From assembly GCA_040772905.1 (NCBI GenBank), contig JAXGXJ010000007.1, positions 124,001 through 188,000 on the forward strand: 64,000 nt of DNA, in the 5' to 3' direction. The notes below the pieces were generated by a model, which saw nothing but the letters and a program-made list of their open reading frames with translations, was not told where the DNA came from and made no database searches. This document shows positions 1 through 9,294 of this stretch, in pieces. The number at the start of each line of letters is the position of its first letter. Within the stretch, counting starts at the first letter, position 1. The translations under genes and the position numbers were made by a program. This stretch comes from JAXGXJ01 sp040772905 (GTDB lineage: Bacteria; Actinomycetota; Thermoleophilia; RBG-16-64-13).

Positions 1-107
1 TCCTGGCCGCAGCCCAGGCCAGGAATCCCCTCTCCGCCGAGGTGGCCGCAGCCCTGCGACTGGCCGAACGTCTCAAGGGCGCAGCCAGCGAGCCAACATC
101 CGGATAG
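1..107 (+). CDS. C-terminal fragment of an unidentified protein
   Basis: An open frame enters from the left edge (codons from base 3) and ends with TAG at 105-107. The 34 residues are Ala/Arg/Glu-rich and look helical (...AEVAAALRLAERLKGAA...), like a genuine protein tail. It would overlap the 3' end of convergent malQ by 35 bases. Too short to assign a family; it could be a chance open frame. Confidence 0.4.
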   Translation, partial: LAAAQARNPLSAEVAAALRLAERLKGAASEPTSG

Positions 108-2154
108 CCTCTTCCGACTCGGCCCGCGACGCCAGGATCTTCCGGCGCCAATTGGGTCGCTCGGGACCGGTGCCGGGCACGTTCTGAGGCTCGGTCTCCA
201 TGAGAAGGTCTTCCAGGCTCACCAGGACCAGGGCCGCCCTGCCTGCCGCCATGCGTCGCAGCGCACAGCGAAGGAGCCTCAGCGGCAGCGGGTCGGCACC
301 ATCGTGATCCGGCAGCAGGAGAGTGAGGCGGGTGACAAGCCGGGCGCGCGCGCTCCGGGCGCGCGCCACTTCCTCCGCCGTCGACTGTCCGGTCTCCACC
401 CTCGTGTCGATGTCCCTCCCCTCCAGGAAGCCTGCCAGGGGGACCATGTCATGCGTGTTGATACTCGCCACGGCGCCGGCCGGCACCGTGGTGGCAAGCG
501 TGCGGCTGCGCGGGCTGAGCGTGGTCTGGAAGACCCACGTCCGAGAGACACCATGCCGGCGCATGCTCGAGCGCACGCCCACGGGCACAGTCCCCAGGTC
601 TTCACCAACCACCGCGGTCCGGCTGCGCTGCGATTCCAGCGCCAGGACAGCGTACGACTCCTCCGCCGGGTAGTGCAGATAGGTCCCCGCGGAAGGCTCT
701 GCCCCCACGGGGATCACGAACAACCGGTGCAGAGCCATGACGTGGTCCACCCGAAGATAGCGGGCGTGCGCCATCTGCCGGCGGAGCGCCGCCGCGAAGT
801 AGCTGTGGCCGGACTCGCGACCCCTCTCGGGGTGCAGTGGAGGACACTCCCAATCCTGCCCCAACGAGAAGAAAGCGTCCGGTGGAGCCCCCGAGGAGAG
901 GCCATGGAGGAACAGTTGGGGCCATCGCTGTGTGTCGAAGCCGTGAGGATGCACACCCACAGGCATGTCGAGGAACAGCCCGCTGCCGTCCGAGGAGAGG
1001 GCGGCAGCGGTCAACTGCTCTTCCATCTGCCACTGACAGTAGAGGTGGTACCTCTCGGCCGGAGTCTGGAAGCGCCCACCCGGTCTGCGTCGCTCACCGA
1101 CGCCCTCCGACTCCATCGCGGCCCGGAACCGCGCGTAGGCTTCAGCCTCATCGTTCCCCTCCAGATACGAGTGGAACGCCTCCCATCTTCCCGGCCCGGG
1201 AGCATCGAAGAAGCACTCGGCCATCGGCTCCAACACGCTGCGCTTGAGCGCCATCAGCGTGCGGTAGTCCACCTCCGCACCCATGCGCAGCCGAGCGACC
1301 TGGTCTTGGAGCGCCGAAGAGCGCCATCTCTCCCCAGCCTCCGCACACGAGCCGAACTCTGCGACGCGTTCCACCGCCAGATGCACTTCGTTCCAGAAGA
1401 GACGGCTCACCGGCCGGTAAGGCGCCGGCTCGAAGGGACGGTCCATGAAGCCGGCCAGCAACGGCAGTGTGGCCACAGCGGCACCGCCCGCCCGCTCCAC
1501 CTGCTCACACAGCCACTGCAGGTCGGCCAGGTCTCCGGCTCCCCAGTCACGCTCGCCGGCGAGAGCGTACACGGGGGCAAAGACCCCCCAGGGAGCAAGG
1601 CCGGCCCTCTCACCTGATCGATCACGCACGTGCGACCAGCAGCGACGCGGGGCTGCGATGACCGCAGCCTCCCCCCTCACGCCATCGCCTTCCACCACCA
1701 GCCGGTGATATCCCAGCGGAAGTCGCACCGGCACCCGGAGGGGGCTTCGCTCGAAATCGTCCACGTGAGTCCGGCCGTCTTCCATGTTGAGCGTCATCCG
1801 CACGCGCGCGCTCCGCCCCCCGGGCGGAGACGGCATAGGCACGTCCAAGGCAGGCACCACGCCTTCCCACGCCACGATCACCGGCTCGATGACACGCCGG
1901 CGTCGTTCACGTTCTCGAGCCGCCAGACCGGCCTCCAGCGCATGCACACCGGGCACTTGGCTGAGTGCATCACCACGCGGTACCTCCAGAGAGGCACCGA
2001 GGGCAACAAGGACGGCCAGGAGGGTGTTAGCCGGGGGTCTGCGTTCGAAACCGCACGCATCGCGGTATCGATCGGCCACGCCGTAGGCAGCAGCCAACTC
2101 GCCCAGGAGCTGCGCCTGACGTTCGGCTGATGATGGCGATGTTGCCATGTTCAC
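73..2154 (-). CDS. malQ: 4-alpha-glucanotransferase (amylomaltase, GH77)
   Basis: Transfers alpha-1,4-glucan segments between maltodextrins in the cytoplasm, producing longer chains for glycogen/maltodextrin phosphorylase. The 693-residue length is usual for the long bacterial MalQ form. GH77 hallmarks are visible: RVDHVMALHRLF (nucleophile Asp), GEDLGTVP (acid/base Glu) and the NTHD motif (transition-state Asp). The first third (about residues 1-170) is the variable N-terminal region. The longest start is GTG at 2154; an ATG two codons in (2148) is equally possible, and neither has a strong ribosome site. It is divergent from glgP across about 100 bases, and the two enzymes act in sequence on the same substrate. 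Confidence 0.93.
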   Translation of the reverse strand: MNMATSPSSAERQAQLLGELAAAYGVADRYRDACGFERRPPANTLLAVLVALGASLEVPRGDALSQVPGVHALEAGLAARERERRRRVIEPVIVAWEGVVPALDVPMPSPPGGRSARVRMTLNMEDGRTHVDDFERSPLRVPVRLPLGYHRLVVEGDGVRGEAAVIAAPRRCWSHVRDRSGERAGLAPWGVFAPVYALAGERDWGAGDLADLQWLCEQVERAGGAAVATLPLLAGFMDRPFEPAPYRPVSRLFWNEVHLAVERVAEFGSCAEAGERWRSSALQDQVARLRMGAEVDYRTLMALKRSVLEPMAECFFDAPGPGRWEAFHSYLEGNDEAEAYARFRAAMESEGVGERRRPGGRFQTPAERYHLYCQWQMEEQLTAAALSSDGSGLFLDMPVGVHPHGFDTQRWPQLFLHGLSSGAPPDAFFSLGQDWECPPLHPERGRESGHSYFAAALRRQMAHARYLRVDHVMALHRLFVIPVGAEPSAGTYLHYPAEESYAVLALESQRSRTAVVGEDLGTVPVGVRSSMRRHGVSRTWVFQTTLSPRSRTLATTVPAGAVASINTHDMVPLAGFLEGRDIDTRVETGQSTAEEVARARSARARLVTRLTLLLPDHDGADPLPLRLLRCALRRMAAGRAALVLVSLEDLLMETEPQNVPGTGPERPNWRRKILASRAESEEAIRMLARWLRP

Positions 2155-2187
2155 GAGTGTACCTGTTGAGGGATATATCCACTCGGA

Positions 2188-2215
2188 TTGACTTGCCCGA
2201 ACGATGCACTAGAGT
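2188..2215 (+). promoter_or_regulatory. Possible glgP promoter
   Basis: TTGACT (2188-2193) and TAGAGT (2210-2215) are separated by 16 bases and lie about 40 bases upstream of the glgP start, in the malQ/glgP divergent gap. The -35 is a good match and the -10 is moderate. Confidence 0.35.
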
Positions 2216-2255
2216 GAAAGGACGCTCGGCAACCGAGAGGACCAAGGAGGTCCGG

Positions 2256-4925
2256 ATGATGGCCCAGCCGCGCTACACGCATCCCGTCGTGCCCCCGGGG
2301 CTCGAGGGACTGGTGGAGATGGCCCTCGACCTCAGATGGTCGTGGAGCCACTCAGTGGACGAGGTGTGGGAGCGTCTCGACCCCGAGTTGTGGGAGATCA
2401 CCCACAACCCCTGGCACATCCTGCAGACGGTGGCCCAGACCCGCTTGGAGAGGTTCGCCGCCGACCCCTCGTTCCTGCAGTTGGTGCGACACCATGTGCA
2501 TGAGCGCCGCAAGTCACTGGCAGCCGTACCGTGGTTCGCGAAGACGTACGTGAACGCGCCGACCGAGGCCTCAGACGATGGCGCCGGCCGGACGCAAGTG
2601 CCGGATCTGATCGCCTACTTCAGCATGGAGTTCGGACTGAGCGAGGCCCTCCCCATCTACAGTGGCGGCTTGGGGATCCTGGCGGGCGACTACCTCAAGA
2701 CCGCCAGCGACTTGGGCGTGCCGATGGTCGGAGTGGGGCTCCTCTGGCAGCAGGGTTACTTCCGGCAGGGCTTGAACGCGGACGGGCAGCAGATCGAGTT
2801 CTTCCCCTTCAACGACCCGGGACAGCTGCCTCTCATGCCGCTGCGCGACGACCACGGCGAGTGGGTCACCGTCGCGATCTCGTTCCCACGCCGGACCGTG
2901 CGACTGCGCGTGTGGGAGGTCACTGCGGGCCGGGTGAAGCTCTATCTTCTCGATGCCAACAACCCCGTCAACAGCCCGGCCGACCGCGGTCTCACGGCCG
3001 AACTCTACGGAGGCGGCGCCGAGCTGCGTCTGCAGCAGGAGATGATCCTCGGCATCGCCGGCTGGCGACTGCTGCATGAACTGGGCCTGGATCCAGACAT
3101 ATGCCACTTGAACGAGGGCCACGCGGCCTTTGCCGTGCTCGAGCGGGCCCGTACCTTCATGCAGAGCCGCGGGGTTGCTTTCGAGCTGGCGCTCACCGCC
3201 ACGCGGGCCGGCAATCTCTTCACCACCCACACACCGGTCGAAGCGGGGTTCGACCGCTTCCCGGCGGCTCTGCTCAGCGAGTATCTGGGGCAGTATGCCG
3301 CGGAACTGGGCATGGGTATGGAGCAACTGCTGGCTCTCGGCCGACTCCCCCGATGGGACACGACTGCGGCACACGCCACGGAGGACCATGACGAGCCTTT
3401 CAACATGGCCTATCTGGCCATCCGGGGCAGCGGTGCGGTCAACGGCGTGAGCCGGCTGCACGGCGAGGTATCCCGATCGCTGTTCCAGCGTCTCTTCCCG
3501 CGCCGACCGGCACAAGAGGTGCCGGTGGGACATGTGACCAACGGAGTACACGTGCCCTCCTGGGACTCTCCCGAAGCCGACGCCCTGTGGACCCGGCACT
3601 GCGGCAAGGAGCGCTGGCTGGACGGCGTCAGCGACCTGGGCGACAAGATCCGTTCCATCAGCGACGAAGAACTGTGGGCGTTCCGCGACAAGAACCGGCG
3701 CAAGCTGATCCAGATGGCACGTGATCATGTGGAGCGACAGGGACCGGTGGCCGGAAGCTTGGAGAGCATGGGCGTGGACGTCAGCTGTCTCTGCGACCCC
3801 GCCATCCTCACCCTGGGTTTCGCCCGCCGTTTCACCAGTTACAAGCGGGTCAACCTGCTGCTGCACGATGCCGATCGGCTGGAGCGCATCCTCTGCGCGC
3901 CTGAGAGCCGGGTGCAGTTGGTCCTGTCCGGCAAGGCTCATCCGGCCGACACGGCGGGCAAGGCCATGATCCAGCAATGGACGGAGTTCATCCGCCGCTG
4001 CCGAGTAAGGCCACATATCCTGTACCTGGTGGACTACGACATGGGCATCGCGGAGCATCTGGTGCAAGGGGTCGACGTGTGGATCAACACCCCTCGACGC
4101 CCCTGGGAGGCCAGCGGCACCAGCGGTATGAAGGTGCTGGTGAACGGAGGCCTCAACCTCTCCGAGCTCGACGGCTGGTGGGCCGAAGGCTATTCCCCCG
4201 AGGTGGGATGGGCATTGGGCGACGGTCAAGAGCACGACCATGATGCGGCCTGGGATGCCGCGGAAGCCGAGGCTCTCTACGACCTCATCGAGAGCGTCAT
4301 CATCCCCGAGTTCTACGAGCGCGACGAGCGCGGCATCCCTCGGCGGTGGGTCGCGCGGGTGCGTGAGAGCATGGCGCAGTTGGCCCCGCACTTCTCGTCC
4401 AATCGCATGCTGGATGACTACCTGCAGCGGTACTACCTGCCCCTCACCGCGAGTTATCGGGCCCGTGTGACGGTGCCATCACCGGGGAGCGATGGTGCGG
4501 TTGGAGGAACGGTCACCACCGCCGGCGACCTGCCGGCCGCCCGAGTGGAGACCTGGCGGCGCCAGGTGGTCGAGCACTGGCCCGAACTGCGCTTCGTCGA
4601 CTTCCGAGCCTCGGTCCACGAAGAGACAGGCGACCTTCATTCGTACACGCTCGAAGTGGTGTTGGAACTGGGTGGACTACCTCATGATGGGATACGGGTG
4701 GAGTTGTATGCCGATCCCATACCCGGTGTCGCCGCAGACGGCCCCGAGATACACCGTTTCGCGCCCCTGACCGGCCCGGACGATGGGCACGCGGGTGGCC
4801 ACCATGTCTACACCCTCTCGCTCTCCAGCACCCGGCCGCTGGCGGACTTCACGCCCCGCGCGGTGCCTTGGCACCCAGATGCGCTCCTGCCTCTGGAGGC
4901 CGAACAGATCCTCTGGTATCGCTAG
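2256..4925 (+). CDS. glgP: Alpha-glucan (glycogen/maltodextrin) phosphorylase, GT35
   Basis: Phosphorolyses alpha-1,4-glucans to glucose-1-phosphate with a PLP cofactor. The start is ATG 2256 (or the next codon, 2259), placed by AAGGAGG at 2244-2250; this gives 889 residues. An N-terminal DUF3417-type segment (VEMALDLRWSWSH...) is followed by FSMEFGLSEALPIYSGGLG and, near residue 620, EASGTSGMKVLVNGGLN, whose Lys is the expected PLP Schiff-base residue. This matches the actinobacterial/Thermus-type phosphorylases rather than the E. coli GlgP/MalP branch. Its divergent neighbour malQ supplies substrate. Its stop codon shares the palindrome CTAG with the stop of the convergent histidine kinase. 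Confidence 0.94.
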   Translation: MMAQPRYTHPVVPPGLEGLVEMALDLRWSWSHSVDEVWERLDPELWEITHNPWHILQTVAQTRLERFAADPSFLQLVRHHVHERRKSLAAVPWFAKTYVNAPTEASDDGAGRTQVPDLIAYFSMEFGLSEALPIYSGGLGILAGDYLKTASDLGVPMVGVGLLWQQGYFRQGLNADGQQIEFFPFNDPGQLPLMPLRDDHGEWVTVAISFPRRTVRLRVWEVTAGRVKLYLLDANNPVNSPADRGLTAELYGGGAELRLQQEMILGIAGWRLLHELGLDPDICHLNEGHAAFAVLERARTFMQSRGVAFELALTATRAGNLFTTHTPVEAGFDRFPAALLSEYLGQYAAELGMGMEQLLALGRLPRWDTTAAHATEDHDEPFNMAYLAIRGSGAVNGVSRLHGEVSRSLFQRLFPRRPAQEVPVGHVTNGVHVPSWDSPEADALWTRHCGKERWLDGVSDLGDKIRSISDEELWAFRDKNRRKLIQMARDHVERQGPVAGSLESMGVDVSCLCDPAILTLGFARRFTSYKRVNLLLHDADRLERILCAPESRVQLVLSGKAHPADTAGKAMIQQWTEFIRRCRVRPHILYLVDYDMGIAEHLVQGVDVWINTPRRPWEASGTSGMKVLVNGGLNLSELDGWWAEGYSPEVGWALGDGQEHDHDAAWDAAEAEALYDLIESVIIPEFYERDERGIPRRWVARVRESMAQLAPHFSSNRMLDDYLQRYYLPLTASYRARVTVPSPGSDGAVGGTVTTAGDLPAARVETWRRQVVEHWPELRFVDFRASVHEETGDLHSYTLEVVLELGGLPHDGIRVELYADPIPGVAADGPEIHRFAPLTGPDDGHAGGHHVYTLSLSSTRPLADFTPRAVPWHPDALLPLEAEQILWYR

Positions 4926-6283
4926 CGACCCGTGGGCAGCCGGACGACGAACCGTGCTCCGCGCTCGCCGTCCAACACCTCCACGTCGCCGGAGGCGGCG
5001 CGAGCCAGACGCCTTGCCAAGGGAAGACCCAGCCCGGCTCCGCGGGAAGCCCCGCCGTTGTTCCCTGCCGCCGAGCCCCGCACCCCGGGCTCGAAGATCC
5101 TGTCGCGCTCGTCGCTGGTGACGCCGGGCCCGTCGTCCTGCACCACGAAATGGACTTCGGTGCCCTTACGCGTGGCCGACAACAGGACGTCGGAATGCGC
5201 AAAGCGGCAGGCGTTCTCCACCACGGGCTGTAGTATCTGCGCGGCGATGTCGCCATCCACGCCCACGCGCAGATTGCGGGCCGGAGGCCTCACCCGGACC
5301 TCCACCCCGTTCTCCTCGGCCAGCACGCCGATGGACGAGACCACATCGGCCAGGATCTGCCACACGTCGGCGCTGCCCCGGTTCAAGCTGCCCTCGTGCG
5401 ACGCAGCCAAGAGGGCCTCCACCGTGCGGGCCATCTGATCGGCGCTGTACAGCACCGATCCCAGCGACTCCTGGTAGTAGGCAGGCGGCCGCTCACGGCG
5501 CAAGGCCAGCTCGGCCTCCGCCTTTATCTTGGCCAGGGGTGTGCGCAGCTGATGCGAGACCTCGGCCGAGAAGCGCTGCTCGCGCCGCAGACTGGCGGCC
5601 AGCCGGTCGAGCATGCCGTCCAGGGTGTGGGCGAGCTGGGTCAGTTCGTCGTGGGGTGGACCCATGTCGAAGCGCCGGTCGAGGTCTTCGGAACTCCATG
5701 CCTCGGCGTTGTTGGTCATCTTCACCACGGGACGGAAAGCCGAGTTGAGCATCCAGCGGCCGGCGAAGCCCACGATGATGAGCAGCACCGCGGTGAAGGT
5801 GACGGTGCCCATGAGGGTGGTGTTCTTGGTCTGGTTGTACGAGCTGGTGGACAGGGCCGACACGATGGTGCCGATACGCGAGCCCTCGTAGTACAGCGGG
5901 ATGCCGTAGAGCCGCACCTCGTAGTCGGGCAGCTCCACGAACTGTGCCGCCTGACCGTCCAGTTGCCGGGCCGCCTCCGACACCGCCTGGTCCACAGAGG
6001 GGCTGGTGACCGTCTTCCCGCTGACGAACACCCACACCTGCGAACCCAGTTCCTGCATGCCCCCGCTGGGACGAGGAAGGCTGACCTGTCCCCCGGAGAT
6101 GCGTATGCTGCGGCTGGTGTCGGTGGCCAACGCCTGCAACCGCTGGTCGACGTCAGCATCGAGACTCGTGGCGAGGAGGAAGTTGAAGACCACGGTCATG
6201 GTCACCAACGCCACAGCCACCGTGGTGAGCACGGCGAAGAGCAGGCGGTCCCGCACACCCATACGTGAGAACCACCGTCTCAT
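4922..6283 (-). CDS. Sensor histidine kinase (OmpR-type partner)
   Basis: Membrane sensor kinase of 453 residues that should phosphorylate the regulator encoded just upstream (48-base gap). Domains: TM1 (about 13-37), an extracytoplasmic loop of roughly 120 residues, TM2 (about 158-180), HAMP, a HisKA dimerisation helix with phospho-His in SAEVSHQLRTPL, and HATPase_c with the N box (VVENACRF), the DDGPGV G1 box and the GLGLPLARR G2 box. The sensed signal is unknown. GGTGAGGCGG precedes the ATG at 6283. The pair lies next to a divergent ABC-2 exporter, as is common for envelope-stress or antimicrobial-responsive systems. Confidence 0.92.
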   Translation of the reverse strand: MRRWFSRMGVRDRLLFAVLTTVAVALVTMTVVFNFLLATSLDADVDQRLQALATDTSRSIRISGGQVSLPRPSGGMQELGSQVWVFVSGKTVTSPSVDQAVSEAARQLDGQAAQFVELPDYEVRLYGIPLYYEGSRIGTIVSALSTSSYNQTKNTTLMGTVTFTAVLLIIVGFAGRWMLNSAFRPVVKMTNNAEAWSSEDLDRRFDMGPPHDELTQLAHTLDGMLDRLAASLRREQRFSAEVSHQLRTPLAKIKAEAELALRRERPPAYYQESLGSVLYSADQMARTVEALLAASHEGSLNRGSADVWQILADVVSSIGVLAEENGVEVRVRPPARNLRVGVDGDIAAQILQPVVENACRFAHSDVLLSATRKGTEVHFVVQDDGPGVTSDERDRIFEPGVRGSAAGNNGGASRGAGLGLPLARRLARAASGDVEVLDGERGARFVVRLPTGR

Positions 6284-6331
6284 GTCGTCCCCGCCTCACC
6301 CTTTCTGCTTCGCGGCGGCTTCATCGCAGTG

Positions 6332-7000
6332 TCAGCGCAGCGAGTAGCCCACACCGCGCACGGTGACGATTTGCGGAGCGCCGGGAAGCGTACACACCTT
6401 CCGGCGGAGACGCGCGATGTAGGCGTCGAGTGTGTTGTCGTAGACGATGGCGCCGTGCGGCCATGCCGTCTCCACAAGGGTCTTGCGCCGCACGGCCTCC
6501 CCTGGAGCAGCCGCCAGCTTCGCCAGCAGCCGGAACTCGGTGGGAGTGAGCGGCACGGTGATCTTTCCACATGACACCGCGTGCTTGGCCGGATCGAGCA
6601 CCAGCCCACCCGCTTCAACGCCGCGCTCGCCCCCGCCTCGCCGCACCAAGGCCTCCACTCGGGCCAACAACTCGGCGAAGGCGAAGGGCTTGGTGAGGTA
6701 GTCATCACCGCCCACCCTGAAGCCGGACAGACGGTCGGGCAGCGAATCGCGGGCGGTGAGGAAGAGCACGGGAACGTTGACCCCCTGTGCCCGGATTGCC
6801 TGGCAGACATCGCGACCGTCGGTGTCGGGAAGTCCGATGTCGATGATGAACAGCTCGGGCACCATATCGGCGGCCCGCCGCAACAGATCGGACCCCGTGG
6901 CATAGCCCTCCACCTCGTAACCCTCTTCGCGGATGCCGCGCACGAGCAACGAGCGCATTTGCGGGTCGTCCTCAAGGACGAAGATGCGAGCCTCCATCAT
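6332..7000 (-). CDS. OmpR/PhoB-family response regulator
   Basis: DNA-binding regulator of 222 residues. The receiver begins MMEARIFVLEDD; the phospho-acceptor Asp is in FIIDIGLPDTDG and the conserved Lys in TKPFAF. The C-terminal winged helix ends VRGVGYSLR. I place the start at ATG 7000 (or 6997) because the receiver fold begins there. An in-frame ATG at 7051 would add 17 residues with no family counterpart. Neither start has an evident ribosome site. It forms an operon with the downstream kinase and is preceded by a long structured leader and a PhoB-like direct repeat. Confidence 0.92.
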   Translation of the reverse strand: MMEARIFVLEDDPQMRSLLVRGIREEGYEVEGYATGSDLLRRAADMVPELFIIDIGLPDTDGRDVCQAIRAQGVNVPVLFLTARDSLPDRLSGFRVGGDDYLTKPFAFAELLARVEALVRRGGGERGVEAGGLVLDPAKHAVSCGKITVPLTPTEFRLLAKLAAAPGEAVRRKTLVETAWPHGAIVYDNTLDAYIARLRRKVCTLPGAPQIVTVRGVGYSLR

Positions 7001-7097
7001 GGTGCTGGTAAGTATGGCCTCCGAGACCGCTGCGCACAAGGCGAGAGCCATGGTAGGGTCTCAGCGAGGACGAGGATGTGATGAGCCGGTGAGGATT

Positions 7098-7194
7098 CAC
7101 ACGGCGGGCGCGGCGTTCGGCTTTACCGAACGCCGCAAACGCCGTCTCCGCCGTGTGGGCGTGGTGGCGCCGATCCTAGAGGATCGGCGCCACC
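7098..7194 (-). other. Strongly structured leader of the regulator/kinase operon
   Basis: Three perfect inverted repeats are packed into 97 bases. Arms 7163-7177 and 7180-7194 (15 bp) are separated by 2 bases. An outer stem, 7098-7107 with 7148-7157 (10 bp), encloses an inner hairpin, 7110-7120 with 7126-7136 (11 bp, 5-base loop). If transcription starts near 7248 on the minus strand, all of this lies in the 5' untranslated region of the response regulator. No T-run follows any stem, so these are not ordinary intrinsic terminators. I do not recognise a known riboswitch. Confidence 0.55.
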
Positions 7195-7254
7195 GGACAG
7201 GGTTGGGGCCACAGCTCAGGAGGGGGGTTGAGCAATGCTGTGTGACTCCATGAC

Positions 7255-7292
7255 AGTATAGTGCCACCAGTCACCTGAACGAATCCTGAACG
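7255..7292 (-). promoter_or_regulatory. PHO-box-like direct repeat with -10, minus strand
   Basis: Read on the minus strand, two GTTCAGG units are spaced 11 bases apart (7 bases plus a 4-base spacer, within 7274-7292). They are followed 13 bases later by TATACT (7260-7255). This matches the geometry of PhoB/PhoP-type operators, where tandem repeats replace the -35 box, and GTTCA resembles the Streptomyces PHO-box half unit. It would drive the response regulator/kinase operon through the structured leader. A role for the divergent ABC operon is also possible. Confidence 0.5.
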
Positions 7293-7421
7293 TGTGAATG
7301 CGCCTTTTCCCCGGTTCTCAGCGTGATAGAGTGCTCTTCACAGCCGTTATGGATGCGGCGGGAAGGAGCTCCATGCGTCGTCGTCACAACAAGGTCTTCA
7401 TCGCCAGGGAGGCTGCGGCAC

Positions 7422-8456
7422 ATGTGCGCTAAGGCCATGGCCACGCCCGATGGCCCGCGGACGACGACCGTCGAGAACCGTACTCCTCCCATCGACCGCT
7501 GCAGCGACCAGACCGTCGTCCTGCAGACCCACCAGCTCACCAAGGATTTCAAGGGCCTGCGGGCTGTCGACCGGCTGGATCTCTCCGTCTGCCGTGGCGA
7601 TATCTTCGGGTTCCTGGGGCCGAACGGGGCTGGCAAGACCACTACCATCCGCCTCATCTTCGGCCTCACCTATCCCACCAGCGGCTACGTCCAGGTGCTG
7701 GAGCACAGGATCCCCGAGCAGCGGCAAGAGGCTCTACGGCATATCGGCGGCTTCGTGGACGATCCCATGTTCTACGGCAACATGACGGCGCGGCGCAATC
7801 TGCGCATGCTGGGACGCATGAACGGCGAGGTGAGCGAAGAACGCATCAAAGAGGTCTTGGAGATGGTGGGGCTGTCCGAGCGGGGAGACTCCAAAGTGGG
7901 CAGCTACTCGCACGGCATGCGCCAGCGGCTGGGCATCGCCTTGGCGCTCATCCATCGCCCCGACCTGGTCATCCTCGACGAGCCCACCAGCGGGCTTGAC
8001 CCACAGGGCATGAAGGACGTCAGGGAGCTGGTACGCGAACTGGGTCGCCAGGGCACCACGGTGTTCCTGTCTTCGCATCTGCTGCACGAGGTGGAGCTGG
8101 TGTGCAATCGGGCCGCCATCGTCCGGAAAGGGCGCATGGTGGTGCAGGGACCCGTCTCGCGATTGCGCCCCGCCGACAACGCGGTGAAGGTCTTGACCGG
8201 CGATCAGGGCAAGGCTCTGGAGGTGCTGCGTCACATGACCTCAGCCACCAGCGTGCGTGAGGACGAGGAGTATCTGGTGGTGCAGGCCGGCGACGGCTTC
8301 GTGCCCGAGATGGTGCGGCGGCTGGTGGCCGACGACGTGGACGTCCTGGCCGTGGTGCCGGCGGTCGAGCAGGGTCTGGAAGACATGTTCCTGGAGCTGA
8401 CCGCCCGTGACGCCGATACCCCGGCCGATGCCCCGGACACCCAGGGGGTCTCGTGA
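7422..8456 (+). CDS. ABC transporter ATP-binding protein (ABC-2 exporter type)
   Basis: Cytoplasmic ATPase of 344 residues that powers export with the downstream permease. Walker A is GPNGAGKTTT, the signature is SHGMRQRLGIA, and Walker B with switch is DLVILDEPTSGLD followed by SSHLLHEVE. The fold is the NatA/CcmA-like drug and antibiotic exporter class, with a C-terminal regulatory tail after about residue 255. The start ATG 7422 is chosen because AGGGAGG lies at 7406-7412; longer in-frame starts upstream lack this. It overlaps the permease start by four bases (GTGA). The adjacent two-component system probably controls it. Confidence 0.9.
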   Translation: MCAKAMATPDGPRTTTVENRTPPIDRCSDQTVVLQTHQLTKDFKGLRAVDRLDLSVCRGDIFGFLGPNGAGKTTTIRLIFGLTYPTSGYVQVLEHRIPEQRQEALRHIGGFVDDPMFYGNMTARRNLRMLGRMNGEVSEERIKEVLEMVGLSERGDSKVGSYSHGMRQRLGIALALIHRPDLVILDEPTSGLDPQGMKDVRELVRELGRQGTTVFLSSHLLHEVELVCNRAAIVRKGRMVVQGPVSRLRPADNAVKVLTGDQGKALEVLRHMTSATSVREDEEYLVVQAGDGFVPEMVRRLVADDVDVLAVVPAVEQGLEDMFLELTARDADTPADAPDTQGVS

Positions 8457-9268
8457 GCCACATAGGGCGCGAGTTCATGAAGATCCTCTTCCAGAAGCGT
8501 ACCTACTTCGGCTGGGTGGGTCTCTTCCTCGTCCCGTTCATCATCACTGTGGCCCTGCGCCTGTCGGACGGGGGGCCGCCTTCGCCTGACCAGGGTGGGC
8601 CCCAGTTCTTCGACCTGGTTACCAGCAACGGCCTGCTGGTGACGGTGGCCTCGTTGTTGGCGCTGGTGACCTTCCTCTTGCCCCTGTTGGCGGCCATGTC
8701 GGGCAGTCAGACCATCGCCGGTGAGGCCGAGAACGGCACGCTCCGCACTCTTCTCATGCAGCCGGTGAAGCGCGGTGCGGTGCTCATGGCCAAGTGGTTC
8801 GTGGCCAACGTGTATATCGCCATCGGTCTGATCCTCCTGGCAGTCGGTTCTCTCATCGCCGGTGGGGTCATCTACGGTCTGGATCCCCTCACCTTGCTCA
8901 CAGGGCAGCGAGTGAGCATGGGCGAGAGCCTTTGGCTCATCTTCCTGGCCTACGTCTTCGTGCTCCTGGGGATGGCCACGGTGGTGTCACTCTCGGTTGC
9001 CTTCTCCACCCTCACCAACTCCAGCCTCACCGCCGTGGGAGCAGCGTTGGTCTTGGTGATCATCATGCTGGTGCTGGGCAGCTTGAATGTGTTCGACTTC
9101 CTACGCCCCTATCTGTTCACCAGCCATTTCGACGCTTGGATCAACCTCTTCCAGGATCCGATCCCCTGGGACCCCATCCGCGACGCCCTCATCAACTTCG
9201 CCGTGTGGATCGTGGGCATGACCGCCATCGCCTGGCTGGTCTTCAGGCGCAAGGACATCCTGTCCTGA
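8453..9268 (+). CDS. ABC-2 family permease
   Basis: Integral membrane partner (271 residues) of the preceding ATPase. The GTG start overlaps the ATPase stop, indicating translational coupling. About six hydrophobic segments are visible. The cytoplasmic loop SGSQTIAGEAENGTLRTLLMQPVKR is typical of ABC-2/NosY-type permeases, where it contacts the ATPase. The substrate cannot be told from sequence; lipids, peptides or antimicrobial compounds are usual for the class. Confidence 0.88.
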   Translation: MSHIGREFMKILFQKRTYFGWVGLFLVPFIITVALRLSDGGPPSPDQGGPQFFDLVTSNGLLVTVASLLALVTFLLPLLAAMSGSQTIAGEAENGTLRTLLMQPVKRGAVLMAKWFVANVYIAIGLILLAVGSLIAGGVIYGLDPLTLLTGQRVSMGESLWLIFLAYVFVLLGMATVVSLSVAFSTLTNSSLTAVGAALVLVIIMLVLGSLNVFDFLRPYLFTSHFDAWINLFQDPIPWDPIRDALINFAVWIVGMTAIAWLVFRRKDILS

Positions 9269-9294
9269 TCCCGCCAGGCGGGACGTCTGCGTGA

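Noticed and set aside
304..1617. 437-codon open frame antisense to malQ
   Set aside because: malQ has all GH77 catalytic motifs; the antisense frame has none.
2571..4391. 606-codon open frame antisense to glgP
   Set aside because: Shadow of glgP; no family motif.
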